DNA of 42,443 nt from Seiridium cupressi (GCA_036674765.1 JARVKI010000174.1:1-42443); one strand, 5' to 3'; counted from the stretch's first letter, positions 16,339 to 26,782 are shown. Numbers and translations: made by a program. The notes: generated by a model not told the origin, from the sequence alone.

Positions 16339-17045
16339 TATACAGAGTGGCTAAAAAGTTATTTGTTGCTTTAACTGTAGGTTTATGTTTATATTTTATA
16401 AAAGATATATTTCATAATATATTTGATAATCTAACTTCTTTATCTTTAACTTTACTAACTATATTATCAATAGTTCCTATAAAAGAGGTTATATATATTT
16501 TGATTGAATACTTAGAAGATTTAAAATTAAAAGATGATTTAGGTAATAAAGCACCATTTAATATTAGTCGTTCTGACGAACAGGGTGAATCTTCCGGTTC
16601 AAGCAAAAAGCCTCAAGGACAGGGTGAATCTTCCGGTTCAAGCAAAAAGCCTCAAGAAAATGATTCAGAATACAAGTCTATTATGGATGACCCTCGTAAT
16701 TATCAATATTATTCTAGTGATTCAGACTCTGACTCTGATTGACGTAAAAAAAATTATTTATCTGACGAAGAGGATTCTAATATTAATGATAGAAATTCCT
16801 ATGCCATGGGTGCAAGTTTAGAAGAATTTAATTCTATTTTGAATAAAGAGCAAGATGCTGAAAAAATCCAAAATATGAAAAAAGATTTTCAAGATGCTAT
16901 ACAAGTATATCAACAAGGTGTTTCACCTGAAGCTGAAAAACAAATAGCTCATTTACAAGATAAAGTTCAAAGTTGTGAAAATAAAATCTCTGAATTAGAA
17001 ACTGAAAGTCAAAGTAAAGGTAAAGGTAAAGGTAAAGCGGATTAA
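16338..17045 (+). CDS. Orphan membrane-anchored ORF abutting cox1
   Basis: I do not recognise a family. The frame ends at TAA 17043-17045 with one TGA read as Trp. No ATG stands at its head. Possible starts are ATA 16338, sharing its A with the cox1 stop (TAATA; 235 residues), or GTG 16347 (232 residues). Residues about 8-25 and 35-58 are hydrophobic. Next comes a Ser/Gly/Gln/Lys linker with a 13-residue unit repeated twice, a Ser/Asp-repeat stretch (SDSDSDSD), a helical Gln/Glu-rich segment and a Lys-Gly tail. The tight overlap with cox1 suggests one mRNA and coupled translation, as for nad4L/nad5. Function unknown. Confidence 0.65.
16581..16658 (+). repeat. Tandem repeat, 2 x 39 bp
   Basis: Two adjacent 39-bp units within the orphan ORF after cox1, encoding QGESSGSSKKPQG/E. 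The frame is kept. Confidence 0.9.
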
Positions 17046-17123
17046 AAAGATTTTTTTCTTTTTTATTTAGTATAATTCTAACTTATACTTCCTATTAAAA
17101 AAGTTGAATTTCTTTATTTATAA

Positions 17124-17195
17124 TTCTCATTACCTTAAAGCTAAAGCAAGGATATTTAGAATATCCTTATTTTAGTTCGAATCTAAATTGAGAAT
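17124..17195 (+). pseudogene. Decayed trnR copy with UAG in the anticodon position
   Basis: The acceptor, anticodon stem (GGATA/TATCC) and T arm match the trnR genes at 5206 and 18653. The D arm has lost its pairing and the GG of the loop. The anticodon loop is TTTAGAA. It was duplicated together with the cob leader that follows. Probably not functional. Confidence 0.65.
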
Positions 17196-17260
17196 GCTCC
17201 AGTCCTTATTGCTATAAACTTAAAATTTAAAAAAATAATTTGTTATTCTTTTTTATTCTA

Positions 17261-17341
17261 ATATAAATGTTGTATATAATACATAATAGAGATTCATTAT
17301 AACTAGCTCTAATTTAAAAATAATTCAAAAAAAAAAATAAA
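17261..17341 (+). repeat. Copy of the cob leader in front of orf378
   Basis: The block around ATAAATGTTGTATATAATAC, the TAGAG motif and the A-rich tract match 5545-5630 before cob. The first codons of orf378 also resemble the cob start (runs of Lys, then CATTG/CATCCTTTA-like sequence). The trnR copy just upstream belongs to the same duplication. Confidence 0.7.
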
Positions 17342-18478
17342 ATGTCTTTAATAAAAAAAATCCAAAATTTGAAAAATCATTGTTTGCCTTTATTATCTAG
17401 AGTTTTACCTTCGAAATCTAGTTGAATTAAAATACCTAATTTTTTCAATAAATTAAGTCTTAATATTATGAAATATATCATATTTATTTTACCTTTTATT
17501 ATGCTGTTTAAAACTTTATATAGTTGTTCATATAATGAAATTTGAACTTTCTCTTTGTTCAGTCAACATTTCATAAGCAATTTGCCTTTTGTGGGTCAAA
17601 GATTTATGAATTATATTTGAAAAGGGGAATGCTTGTTATCTATTGATATTATAAAATATCATCAAAATATTATGGAATTTCTATTCGTAGGTGGTCTAGG
17701 TGGTTGCTTAGGTAGAAGTGTAGTTGAAACATATTTTAGCGATTTATTCAAACTCCCTATGGGTATAGGTGAGAATGAAACTAAAATACCTAATACTATC
17801 TTGATGGTTAAAGATCCAAATACAAATACGGCTTCAACTTCTAATTCAACTACAAGTAAAGAGCCAAATTCAGGTTTTAAATATGGATTACCACTTTCTG
17901 ATGTTGAGCATATTATAAAAAATACACAAGAAACTACCAAGGGGTTCCTGGAAGCTAATCAAGCTTGAATTGATAGACTTAAAAGATTAAATAATACGCC
18001 TTTAAGTTTAGATAGACCTGAATTTCTTGAACCATTTTCTATAGTAGTTAGACAACAAGCAACTGTCTTGATGGGTTCTATTGATAATAGAATTCTTTGA
18101 ATTAGAGATATGCGTATAGCTGGTGTTAGCGGGGATAGTTTAAACAAATTAATCGAAATAGAATCTGTTCTACAAAAAGTTAAAGATGACTACTTATCTA
18201 AAGTAGAGAATATTTTTGAAAAACCAAGTGACATTAAGGGTATGTTAAAAGAATTCTTTAATGAAACTAATGCTTATCGTAACAAAGTCTATTCTCATTT
18301 AAACAAAGCCGAAAATATTTTCAGTTCAGATTTTAGACAAGGTCCACTATCTAAAAACACAGAACTTAAAAAAATAATCAATACGGATTATGTGCAGGCT
18401 AAAAAATCTTTTAACCAGGAAGAGGAATATTTAAAAAAAAAAATTTCCGAAATATTAAATGCAAATAAAAAAACCTAA
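17342..18478 (+). CDS. Orphan ORF of 378 aa behind a copied cob leader (orf378)
   Basis: I do not recognise a family. ATG 17342 to TAA 18476-18478, with TGA used for Trp several times, gives 378 residues. The N-terminus is basic. One clear hydrophobic segment lies near residues 40-57 and a Gly-rich stretch (FVGGLGGCLGRSVVE) near 116-130. A Thr/Ser/Asn linker follows near 160-178, and the C-terminal half is charged and mostly helical. It has its own leader, apparently copied from cob together with trnR, so it is likely to be expressed from a cob-like signal. trnR(ucu) and nad1 follow. Function unknown. Confidence 0.7.
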
Positions 18479-18630
18479 TTGAATTTATTTTCTAAATTTT
18501 TTTTTAGATATCAGATATTAAATTTATAAATAGAAAATTCTTTATGAATATAAAAAGGTATAAATATATATATATGTATAATTATAGTATTATGAATTTA
18601 ACTGTTATCAAATTAAATTAATTTAACTTT

Positions 18631-18650
18631 ATATTCCCTTAAGGGAATAT
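18631..18650. repeat. Perfect 20-bp palindrome before trnR(ucu)
   Basis: ATATTCCCTT is followed directly by its reverse complement, 2 bp upstream of the tRNA. In RNA it could form a tight hairpin and may mark a processing site. Confidence 0.6.
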
Positions 18651-18652
18651 AA

Positions 18653-18723
18653 TTCTCATTAGCTCAATGGTAGAGTCGGATACTTCTAATATCCTTATTT
18701 TAGTTCGAATCTAAAATGAGAAT
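18653..18723 (+). tRNA. trnR(ucu): tRNA-Arg (UCU)
   Basis: Full cloverleaf: acceptor TTCTCAT/ATGAGAA, D stem GCTC/GAGT, loop CTTCTAA with TCT at 18685-18687, and T arm TTTAG/CTAAA. This is the expected trnR for AGA codons and the likely parent of the copies at 5206 and 17124. Confidence 0.92.
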
Positions 18724-18863
18724 TAATAGCCTTTAGTTTATTTTTAGGTTATTTTTTATAATAAGTAAATAAGTTTAAAAACTTCTATCTATTTACTTTT
18801 TATTTTGATTTATTATTTTATTTTTATCGATAATAAGTCAAAATATTTTTATTTATTTATCCT

Positions 18864-19967
18864 ATGTTATATATACCAACTCTTATATCAATAGTTGAAG
18901 TTCTTTTAGTGGTTGTTCCAGCTTTACTTAGTGTAGCTTATGTTACTGTAGCAGAAAGAAAAACTATGGCAAGTATGCAAAGAAGATTAGGTCCTAATGC
19001 AGTAGGATATTATGGATTATTACAAGCATTTGCAGATGCTTTAAAACTTCTTTTAAAAGAATATGTTGCACCTACACAAGCTAATATAATATTATTCTTT
19101 TTAGGTCCTGTAATAACTTTAGTTTTTGCATTGTTAGGTTTTGGAGTTATTCCATATGGACCTGGTTTAGCTATTAGTGATTTCAATTTAGGTATATTCT
19201 ATTTATTAGCTGTATCATCTTTAGCTACATATGGTATATTATTAGCAGGTTGAAGTGCTAATAGTAAATATGCTTTCTTAGGTTCTCTAAGAAGTACTGC
19301 TCAATTAATTAGTTATGAATTAATATTAAGTTCTGCTATATTATTAGTTGTTTTCTTAACAGGTAGTTTTAATTTAACAGTAAACGTTGAATCACAAAGA
19401 GCAGTTTGATTTTTATTACCGTTATTACCTATTTTTATTATATTCTTTATAGGTTCTGTGGCAGAAACAAATAGACCTCCTTTTGATTTAGCTGAAGCTG
19501 AATCAGAATTAGTTAGTGGGTTTATGACAGAGCACGCTGCGGTTGTTTTTGTATTCTTCTTCTTGGCTGAATACTCTAGTATTGTTTTAATGTGTATATT
19601 AACAAGTATTTTATTTTTAGGTGGTTATTTATTCTTAGATTTTATCCAAATGTTAACTTATCTGGATTCTATAATATGACAAATTTTTCTTATAGATTGA
19701 GTTCTAGTTTTAGATTACTTCCTTGAAGATATAATGAATACTCCTACATTAGAAGGATTTTTATATGGTTTCACTTTAGGGTTCAAAAGTTCTTTATTGA
19801 TTTTTACTTTTATCTGAGTAAGAGCATCTTTCCCTAGAATACGATTTGATCAATTAATGTCCTTTTGTTGAACAGTTTTATTACCACTAGTTTTTGCATT
19901 TATTATTTTAGTTCCTTGTATTTTATATAGTTTTGATATATTCCCTGTTAATATAAGCTTATTTTAA
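18864..19967 (+). CDS. nad1: NADH dehydrogenase subunit 1
   Basis: A complex I membrane subunit at the quinone-binding end, 367 residues, with no intron. Conserved blocks seen: [25 protein letters not shown], split here by no gap, [21 protein letters not shown], and the C-terminal [13 protein letters not shown]. The frame reads through several TGA codons as Trp. Start ATG 18864 gives [15 protein letters not shown], as expected for the first membrane helix. nad4 follows after 325 bp. Confidence 0.97.
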
Positions 19968-20292
19968 GCGTAAGCTCACGATAAAATCTCGTCTTTTAGT
20001 TTTATATTTAATACCATCGTAAGCTATTAAAGTAAATAAATAGATTCAAAATTGGATTTTTAGGTATGTTTATGTTTACAATGAAAATTTTGTATGTTTT
20101 ATATGGTTTCTATGCCTATATATTCTTGTAGTTTAGTTTATGTTTACGCCGTAAAATAAAGATTCGCGTTTAGATTTTATGTTCAATAAATAATGACCCA
20201 AAATTTTAGGGTCTTATATAATCATGTAATTGTTTACTTATGATGTAATTTTTGTTTAATTATATGGGAAGTTTTTTTAATTTAAGATAATA
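19968..20292. other. nad1-nad4 intergenic region
   Basis: 325 bp of AT-rich sequence. I see no tRNA, ORF or repeat-element copy in it. Confidence 0.6.
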
Positions 20293-21765
20293 ATGTTATT
20301 ATCTTCTTTATTATTCATTCCTATTTTAGGAATATTTTTAATATCTAGTAATATGTCTTATGAAGATGCAGAACTTGCGCCTTCAAAAATACAATCTTAT
20401 AAAATTACAGCTTTTGTAACATCTCTTGTGAATTTAGCTATATCCTTAGTAATATTTATATTGTTTGATTTTAGTTCTAATCAATTTCAATTTGTACAAG
20501 AACATTATAACATAAATTTATTTGATATTTATTTAGGAGTAGATGGTATATCTATATATTTTGTTTTATTAACAACAATTATTATGCCTATAGCAATATT
20601 ATCTAATTGAAACTCTATTACTGAAAATGTAAAATCTTATTTAATAATTATGTTATTATTAGAAACATTACTAATAGCTGTGTTTTTAGTATTAGATATC
20701 TTATTATTTTATGTCTTTTTTGAAAGTATATTACCTCCTTTATTCATATTAATAGGTTTATTTGGATCTGGGAATAAAGTAAGAGCTAGTTTTTATCTTT
20801 TCTTATATACATTATTCGGATCTTTATTCTTATTGTTATCAATTTTAGCTATGTCTTCTATAATGGGTACTACTGATTTCGATGCTTTATTTAAAACGAA
20901 CTTTGATTACACTACACAAGTCTTTTTATTTATTGGTATATTCTTAGCTTTTGCTGTTAAAACTCCTACTATTTTCTTAAACAATTGATTATTAAAAGCT
21001 CACGTTGAATCACCTTTAGGTGGAAGTATAGTGTTAGCAGGTATTGTTTTAAAATTAAGTTTATATGGTATATTTAGATTAATTTTACCTTTATTACCTA
21101 AAGCTTCTTTAGATTATACATTTATAGTTTTTGTAATAGGTGTGATTACAATAATATATGCTAGTTTTAGTACATTAAGAACTACAGATATTAAAGAATT
21201 AATAGCTTATAGTTCTGTATCTCATGCGGCTGTATATTTAATTGGAGTGTTTAGTAATACAATACAAGGTATAGAAGGAGGAATACTTTTAGGTTTAGCT
21301 CATGGATTTGTTTCTAGTGGTTTATTTATATGTGCAGGAGGGGTGCTTTATGACCGTAGTGGTACTAGATTAATACATTATTATAAAGGTGTAACTCAAA
21401 TGATGCCTTTATTTTCGATGTTATTCTTTATACTTTGTTTAGGTAATAGTGGAACTCCTTTAACATTAAATTTTGTAGGGGAATTTATGTCATTGTATGG
21501 AGTATTTGAAAGATTACCTATATTAGGTGTATTTGCTAGTTCTTCTATTGTATTTTCTGCAGCATACACTATATACATGTTCAATAGAATATCTTTTGGA
21601 GGATCTTTTACTAAATTTTTTGAGGAAAGTATAAGTGATTTAACTAAAAGAGAATTCTTTTTATTATTTATATTAGTTACCTTTACTGTTGTATTAGGAA
21701 TATACCCTTCTATTATTTTAGACGGATTACATTATTCTGTGACAAGTTTAATATATAAACTTTAG
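20293..21765 (+). CDS. nad4: NADH dehydrogenase subunit 4
   Basis: A proton-pumping subunit of complex I, 490 residues with TGA as Trp. Characteristic stretches include YLGVDGISIYFVLLTT, KAHVESPLGGSIVLAGI, AYSSVSHAAVYLIG and the LAHGFVSSGLFICAGGVLYDR block. Length is normal and no intron is present. Start ATG 20293 gives MLLSSLLFIPILG. The stop is followed after 148 bp by atp8. Confidence 0.97.
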
Positions 21766-21913
21766 AATTATGTATTAAGAATATTTAATCTAAATCGTAA
21801 TATTTGGGCTAATGCTTTTTTATTTTCGTTTTGTACTAAACGCTAATGTTGAGCCGGCTGCTCATTTTGTTTCGCTCCAAAATAACATTAATAAAAATCT
21901 AAAAAAATCAAAT

Positions 21914-22066
21914 ATGCCACAGTTAACACCTTTTTATTTTGTAAATGAAGTAACTTTTGCTTTTGCAATAATTGTTATAACAGTATATATGTTATCTAAA
22001 TATATATTACCAAGATTTGTTCGTTTATTTTTAGCACGTACTTTTATATCTAAACTTTTTAATTAA
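21914..22066 (+). CDS. atp8: ATP synthase subunit 8
   Basis: A small membrane subunit of the F0 stator, 50 residues. The fungal signature MPQLTPFYFVNEVTF at the start, one membrane helix and the basic tail (PRFVRLFLARTFISKL) identify it. The frame is open further upstream to an ATG at 21812, which would add 34 residues. The MPQL start is the conserved one and is preferred. It lies directly before atp6, the usual fungal pairing. Confidence 0.95.
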   Translation: MPQLTPFYFVNEVTFAFAIIVITVYMLSKYILPRFVRLFLARTFISKLFN

Positions 22067-22155
22067 AGTATAATATATAGTAATCTAGTGTTTGTCAAGA
22101 TATATATTTCAATCAGAAAAATTTTTCTATTGAATCTAACTACAAAATTTTTATC

Positions 22156-22947
22156 ATGGAAAAATTCAACATGTTTACTTTAGATAGACAAATTATTAGT
22201 CCTCTAGATCAATTTGAAATTAGAGATTTATTAAGTCTAGACGCACCTATATTAGCGAATTTACATTTTTCTATTACAAATATAGGATTATTCTTAGTGT
22301 TAGGACTTGTTTTTATATTAATTATGAAGGTTTTAAGTACAAACTATAACAGATTAATAGGTAACAAGTGATCTATAAGCCAAGAATCTTTATACGCAAC
22401 TATACATAGTATAGTTACAAATCAAATAAATCCTAAAAGTGGACAAGCGTACTTTCCATTTTTATACACTTTATTTATATTTATATTAATAAATAATTTA
22501 ATCGGAATGGTTCCTTACAGTTTTGCTTCTACAAGTCACTTTGTATTAACATTTGCTTTAAGTTTTACTATAGTTTTAGGTGCTACAATATTAGGGTTCC
22601 AAAAACACGGTTTAGTGTTCTTCTCCCTTTTAGTACCAGCAGGTTGTCCTTTAGCTTTACTACCTTTATTAGTGCTTATTGAATTTATTTCTTACTTAGC
22701 AAGAAATATTTCTTTAGGTTTAAGATTAGCAGCAAACATATTATCAGGTCACATGTTATTAAACATATTAGCGGGTTTTACATACAATATAATGACAAGC
22801 GGTATAATATTCTTCTTTTTAGGGTTAATACCTTTATCATTTATTATTGCTTTCTCAGGGTTAGAATTAGGTATAGCTTTTATACAAGCACAAGTTTTTG
22901 TAGTTTTGTCGTCGGGATACATAAAGGATGGGTTAGATCTCCATTAA
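22156..22947 (+). CDS. atp6: ATP synthase subunit 6 (subunit a)
   Basis: The F0 subunit forming the proton half-channels, 263 residues. It carries the essential Arg in the SLGLRLAANILSGHML block and the conserved C-terminal LELGIAFIQAQVFVVLSSGYI. A decayed second copy of the last part of the gene lies at about 23606-23727, beyond the orphan ORF. The present 3' end may thus be a replacement brought in with that ORF. The TAA stop (22945-22947) shares an A with a possible ATA start of the next frame. Confidence 0.97.
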
Positions 22948-23537
22948 TATATATAAGATATTTTTTAACTCAACCTTTATTAATTCAAAAAACACTAAAT
23001 TATATTTACTTGATATTTATCTTAATAGGTCTTCTTAGCCAATTATTTTGTTTTATGTTTTATATATTAGATATCTATTCTATTAATTTAATGGAATTGC
23101 AAATGAGCGATTTTCTTAAAAAGGTACTTTGTTCATCATCTGAACAAGGTGGTTCACAATCTTCAACTGGTGGTCCTGGTGATCCTAAAGGACCTAACGA
23201 TCCTTCTACCCTAGTGGCGAAGGGAGCGGCAGGAAATGATTCTTTAGATAGGGAAGATGGTTCTGAAAACTCAGCTCATGAAACTGATAGTAGAGATCCT
23301 ACTATGAGAGATTTAGAAGAAATAGCAGAACGTAGGGTAAGACAACAATATAGATCATTCGATACTTATAAAACTCCGATGAAAGAATCCCTTCTGAAAA
23401 AACAAATGAGGGAAGATTTAAAATATGCACAATATGAAATTCACGCAGAAACTCATAAAAGATCAGATATGCTTAGTCAAAATCCTGACTATAAGGAATT
23501 AGTTAACAAAATAAGAATTTTTAAGAAGAGTGAGTAA
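22947..23537 (+). CDS. Orphan membrane-anchored ORF abutting atp6
   Basis: I do not recognise a family. The frame ends with TAA 23535-23537. The head lacks an ATG: ATA 22947 overlaps the atp6 stop (TAATA) and gives 196 residues, TTG 23010 gives 175, and ATG 23055 gives 160. The N-terminal third is hydrophobic (about residues 15-50 from the ATA). A Gly/Ser/Pro/Asp-rich linker follows, then a charged helical tail rich in Arg, Lys, Glu and Gln. This layout matches the orphan ORFs after cox1 and cob. It lies between the intact atp6 3' end and a decayed one, so it was probably inserted together with a new atp6 end. Confidence 0.65.
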   Translation: MYIRYFLTQPLLIQKTLNYIYLIFILIGLLSQLFCFMFYILDIYSINLMELQMSDFLKKVLCSSSEQGGSQSSTGGPGDPKGPNDPSTLVAKGAAGNDSLDREDGSENSAHETDSRDPTMRDLEEIAERRVRQQYRSFDTYKTPMKESLLKKQMREDLKYAQYEIHAETHKRSDMLSQNPDYKELVNKIRIFKKSE

Positions 23538-23605
23538 TATTTTTTCTTTAATTTAATTTTATTTTTTATTACTGAATTACTGTTAAAAATATATCTTTTA
23601 AGTTT

Positions 23606-23727
23606 TTATGATTATTAATTATACGTTTATTCTTTTCTTTGGGTTAGATTTAGGTATTGTCTTTATTCAATTTTAAGTTTCTGTACTCTTTATCAGGTTA
23701 TATTTAAGATGGTTTAAATTTACATAA
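23606..23727 (+). pseudogene. Displaced, decayed atp6 3' end
   Basis: The sequence matches the last about 110 bases of atp6: GGGTTAGATTTAGGTATTG parallels the LELGI region, TTTATTCAA the FIQ codons, and TCAGGTTATATTTAAGATGG the SGYIKDG region. In-frame TAA codons and small deletions show it is dead. Its place just downstream of the orphan ORF suggests the original atp6 end was pushed aside. Confidence 0.75.
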
Positions 23728-23831
23728 ATATAGTAGTAAACTAAGCTGTTCTTTATTATTATAAATAGATTCTTATTTTTAAAATATTAAAACCTAATAG
23801 TTAAGATTAACTTAACTTAACTCTTAGTATT

Positions 23832-23882
23832 AGATCCTTCTCACAGGAAGAAGCCGGAAGAAGATCTTATAAGGTAAAGCCG
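23832..23882 (+). repeat. Dispersed short element, copy C
   Basis: The most compact copy. AGATC at its head can pair with GATCT further in, CTTCT pairs with GGAAG around CACA, and it ends GTAAAGCCG. It shares block order with copies A, B and D. Confidence 0.6.
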
Positions 23883-23942
23883 GTTTAAATTAAAAAATAT
23901 CTTATAACCTTAATATTTTGTTAAGCTATATAGATAACATAA

Positions 23943-24017
23943 AGATTATGATACGGTAGGTCTATACTTAAACGACACCTCGGGTTTAAGGAAGAAGTTC
24001 GATTCTTCCATAATTTA
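23943..24017 (+). pseudogene. tRNA-like element related to trnC
   Basis: Acceptor AGATTAT/ATAATTT and a T arm with TTCGATT resemble trnC. In place of the anticodon arm there is a 7-bp stem (CTTAAAC/GTTTAAG) with a 10-base loop and no usable anticodon. Either a decayed copy or a tRNA-like processing signal. Confidence 0.45.
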
Positions 24018-24224
24018 TACACGATATGTACATAATATTAGATATAGATAAATCTAATTTAGGGTTCTTTTAGAAGAATTAAACTATCTTTTATTAATAC
24101 TATTGTCTATATAATATAAGATTATATTCAAATTTTTTTATAATAATATTTAACAGCCTAATATTTATATTATAGTTATTTTTATTTGAATATGCAAGGT
24201 AAAAATCTCCCTTTTTAGAGATAA

Positions 24225-24480
24225 TAAGAAACTAAATTTAAAAGTATTTAAGGAAAGTTATAGTGAACAATATGTCTGTATATATAATTACTTAAAGTCA
24301 AAGTTTTAGGTATTAAATAGAAAATAGAATAAATTAAAGACGGGGTGTATACATCAATGATTTATTACTCGTCACAAATATAATTTTAATGCGAGCAACA
24401 CAAAACCCACATAAAACTATTATTTAGAGAGACATATTTACCTAGAGATAGCTTGATTTTATCCTAAAAAAAATTTTTTT
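24225..24480 (+). ncRNA. rnpB: Candidate mitochondrial RNase P RNA (approximate ends)
   Basis: AAGGAAAGTTAT (near 24250) matches the universal CR-I block of RNase P RNA. ATAGCTT (near 24448), preceded by AGAG, can pair with AAGTTAT as the 3' strand of the P4 helix. GAGCAACAC (near 24394) lies between, recalling the GAGCAAG-type conserved region. Distance and AT-rich filler fit small fungal mitochondrial rnpB genes. I could not fold the whole RNA, so this is tentative. Confidence 0.3.
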
Positions 24481-24589
24481 TGAACTTTTAAAGTTCAAAA
24501 TGTCTAAATTATATAGTGAACTACGTATTACTTTTTACTAAAATAATGTAGTGATGGATGTTACCATCCACATTATTATAATGTGTATA

Positions 24590-26133
24590 TATGGGTGAGT
24601 TTGGTGATGGCTCTGATTGAACGCTGTCGAAGTGCTTGACACATGCTAATCGAACGTTTAATATAATAAGGACAATTTGTCTTTTATTATTATTAAAAGT
24701 GGTGTACAGGTGAGTATAGATACCCTGCCGGCCTTAAAGAGGGGGAATGATCCCTCATAATAAAAAGAAAAAGGTGTATATCACCGCTTTAAGAGGACTT
24801 AGGGAAGTATCGTCGGGATAGGTTGTTGTTAGGGTTACTACTTAACAAGCTTTAATTCTCGTAGTCGAAGCTGAAAGGTTGATCGACCACATTGGGTCTG
24901 AAAAAACCCCAAGGCAATTACGTACAGCAGTGAGGAATTTTGGTCAATGGCCTAACGGCTGAACTGGCAACTTCGGAGAACGAAGATTTGTTATAGTTAT
25001 ACATTAACTATAACAGTTCTTTAAATTGACTTATCAAATAAAGTTCTAAGTGTATATTGATAATGACGATATGCATATTTGTGGCTTGACTAATTACGTG
25101 CCAGCAGTCGCGGTAATACGTAAGAGCCTAGTGTTATTCATCTTAAATAGGTTTAAAGGGTACTTAGACGGTAGTAAATGACTTAAAATAAGAGTACATC
25201 GCTACTAGAGTTTTATGTGAGGAGGTCGTACTTATGGTGTAGAGATCAAATTCGTTGATACCTAGGGGACTGATGAAGGCGAAGGCAACCTCTTATGTTA
25301 AAACTGACGTTAAAGGACGAAGGCACAGAGAACGAACAGGATTAGATACCCCAGTAGTCTTTGCAGACAATGATGAATGCCATAGATTAGGTATATTTAC
25401 TTGGTTTATAAATGAAAGTGTAAGCATTTCACCTCAAGAGTAATGTGGCAACGCAGGAACTGAAATCACTAGACCGTTTCTGACCCCAGCAGTGAAGTAT
25501 GTTATTTAATTCGGTAACCCACGAAAAACCTTACCACAATTTGAATGTTATTTTTTACCCCATCGTAATCTCGATGGTATTAATAGATAATACAAGTGTT
25601 GCACGGCTGTTTTCAGTTAATGTTATGAAACTGCGGTTCCGACCGTGTAATTAACGAATACCCCGGCTTTATTTATAAAAGAGGCTATCAGCCCAATACA
25701 GAATAGAGCATTTCATGCACTCTACAATGGTATGAAAAAAAGGGAATAAGACAAGTCATCATGGCCTTAATATTGTGGGCTATAGACGTGCCACATACTC
25801 CTCCACAAAGAGAAGCAAAAATGCGAATTTAAGCTAATCTCAAAAAATAGGATATAATTAGAAATGGATTGTAGTCTGAAATTCGGCTGCATGAATAAGA
25901 AATTGCTAGTAATCGTGAATCACCATGTCACGGTGAATATAACTTCGGATTGGTACTAACCACTCGTCACATGCTGAAAGGAGTTGGTGCAATAAGTTTG
26001 CTCTTTTATTATAAGTACTTAAATAATTGGATTTAGATCTTATAGTAGAATTCTTCGTATGCGCGATTCTGATTAGTGTTAAGTCGAAATACGGTTCGGG
26101 TAGTGGAAGTTGCCCGGGAATTATAAAATTTAA
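24590..26133 (+). rRNA. rns: Small subunit ribosomal RNA (ends approximate)
   Basis: Conserved landmarks in order: GATGGCTCTGATTGAACGCTG (near the 5' end, shown here as one short block), GTGCCAGCAGTCGCGGTAAT (25098), ATTAGATACCCCAGTAGTC (25342), GTTGCACGGCTGTTTTCAG (25599), TAGTAATCGTGAATCACCATG (25908, short block) and the 3' region AAGTCGAAATACGGTTCGGG (26081). No intron is seen. The 3' end was placed after GCCCGGGAATTA by analogy with the anti-Shine-Dalgarno-less mitochondrial end. Confidence 0.93.
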
Positions 26134-26440
26134 CCACAAAAAAAACTTGAATAATAGGCATAAATAGATCTACCCTTTTTGGTTTTGACTATTTCTGGTT
26201 CAATCCCAGAGCAAGTGTATGAAAAAAGAAACAATAATAGATGCGTACCTTATACATTATAAATAATGGTATAATTAGATTTAGTTAAAAAAAACGTCAA
26301 TATAGTAGTAATTTAAAGTTAGATATTCTATAATTGCAATAAATATACGATGATCAATTTATTCAAAGTAAAAAACCATAAAACCTATAAAAGTAAATAT
26401 CTTATAAATATTATACCTTAAAAAGTTTTAAGGTATGTAA
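26134..26440. other. rns-trnY intergenic region
   Basis: 307 bp, AT-rich, with no tRNA fold or ORF. It ends with a short hairpin-like repeat (TACCTTAAAA...TTTTAAGGTA) just before trnY. Confidence 0.55.
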
Positions 26441-26525
26441 AGGAGACTCCCTTTATTGGCAAGAAGGGCTGAGCTGTAAACTCAGTAGCTGAACAGCTTT
26501 AAGAGTTCGAATCTCTTGTCTCCTA
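26441..26525 (+). tRNA. trnY(gua): tRNA-Tyr (GUA), with long variable arm
   Basis: Acceptor AGGAGAC/GTCTCCT, anticodon stem CTGAG/CTCAG with loop CTGTAAA, a variable arm AGCTGAACAGCT and T arm AAGAG/CTCTT. Confidence 0.93.
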
Positions 26526-26526
26526 A

Positions 26527-26597
26527 GTCTCTATAGCTCAATGGTAGAGCTTGATACTGTTAATATCATGATAGATGTTCGATTCATCTTAGGGGCG
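26527..26597 (+). tRNA. trnN(guu): tRNA-Asn (GUU)
   Basis: Acceptor GTCTCTA/TAGGGGC, D stem GCTC/GAGC, anticodon stem TGATA/TATCA with loop CTGTTAA, T arm AGATG/CATCT. One base separates it from trnY. Confidence 0.92.
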
Positions 26598-26710
26598 TAT
26601 TGTTTAAAGGAATATTACTTGCAGCAAACTATCTCTTTCTATCTAAATATTCTTATTTTATAACGCAACGCAAATTATAACTTAGAATTTATGGATCAAA
26701 AAAAATAAAA

Positions 26711-26782
26711 GGGATATTAGCATAATGGTAATGCATATGACTTTTAATCATCCAAATATAGGTTCGAATCTTATATATCCCA
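26711..26782 (+). tRNA. trnK(uuu): tRNA-Lys (UUU)
   Basis: Acceptor GGGATAT/ATATCCC, D stem GCAT/ATGC, anticodon loop CTTTTAA, T arm ATAGG/CTTAT. Confidence 0.92.

Larger units (their letters stand above)
23538..24589. other. Long non-coding region between the atp6-linked ORF and rns
   Basis: About 1.05 kb without an ORF. In order it holds the decayed atp6 end (23606-23727), dispersed element C (23832-23882), a tRNA-like element (23943-24017), a possible RNase P RNA (about 24225-24480) and an AT-rich rns leader with a small hairpin (TGGATG/CATCCA, 24554-24569). Confidence 0.6.

Noticed and set aside
17124..17195. Read as a tRNA-Leu gene because the anticodon loop reads UAG
   Set aside because: It has no long variable arm, its D arm is destroyed and its body matches trnR. 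A complete trnL(uag) exists at 36686-36771.
21812..21913. N-terminal extension of atp8 by 34 residues
   Set aside because: The conserved fungal start MPQL is at 21914; the extension has no conserved features. It may be leader sequence.
25255..25443. Open frame of 62 codons inside rns
   Set aside because: It covers conserved small-subunit rRNA blocks (ATTAGATACCCC); a chance frame.
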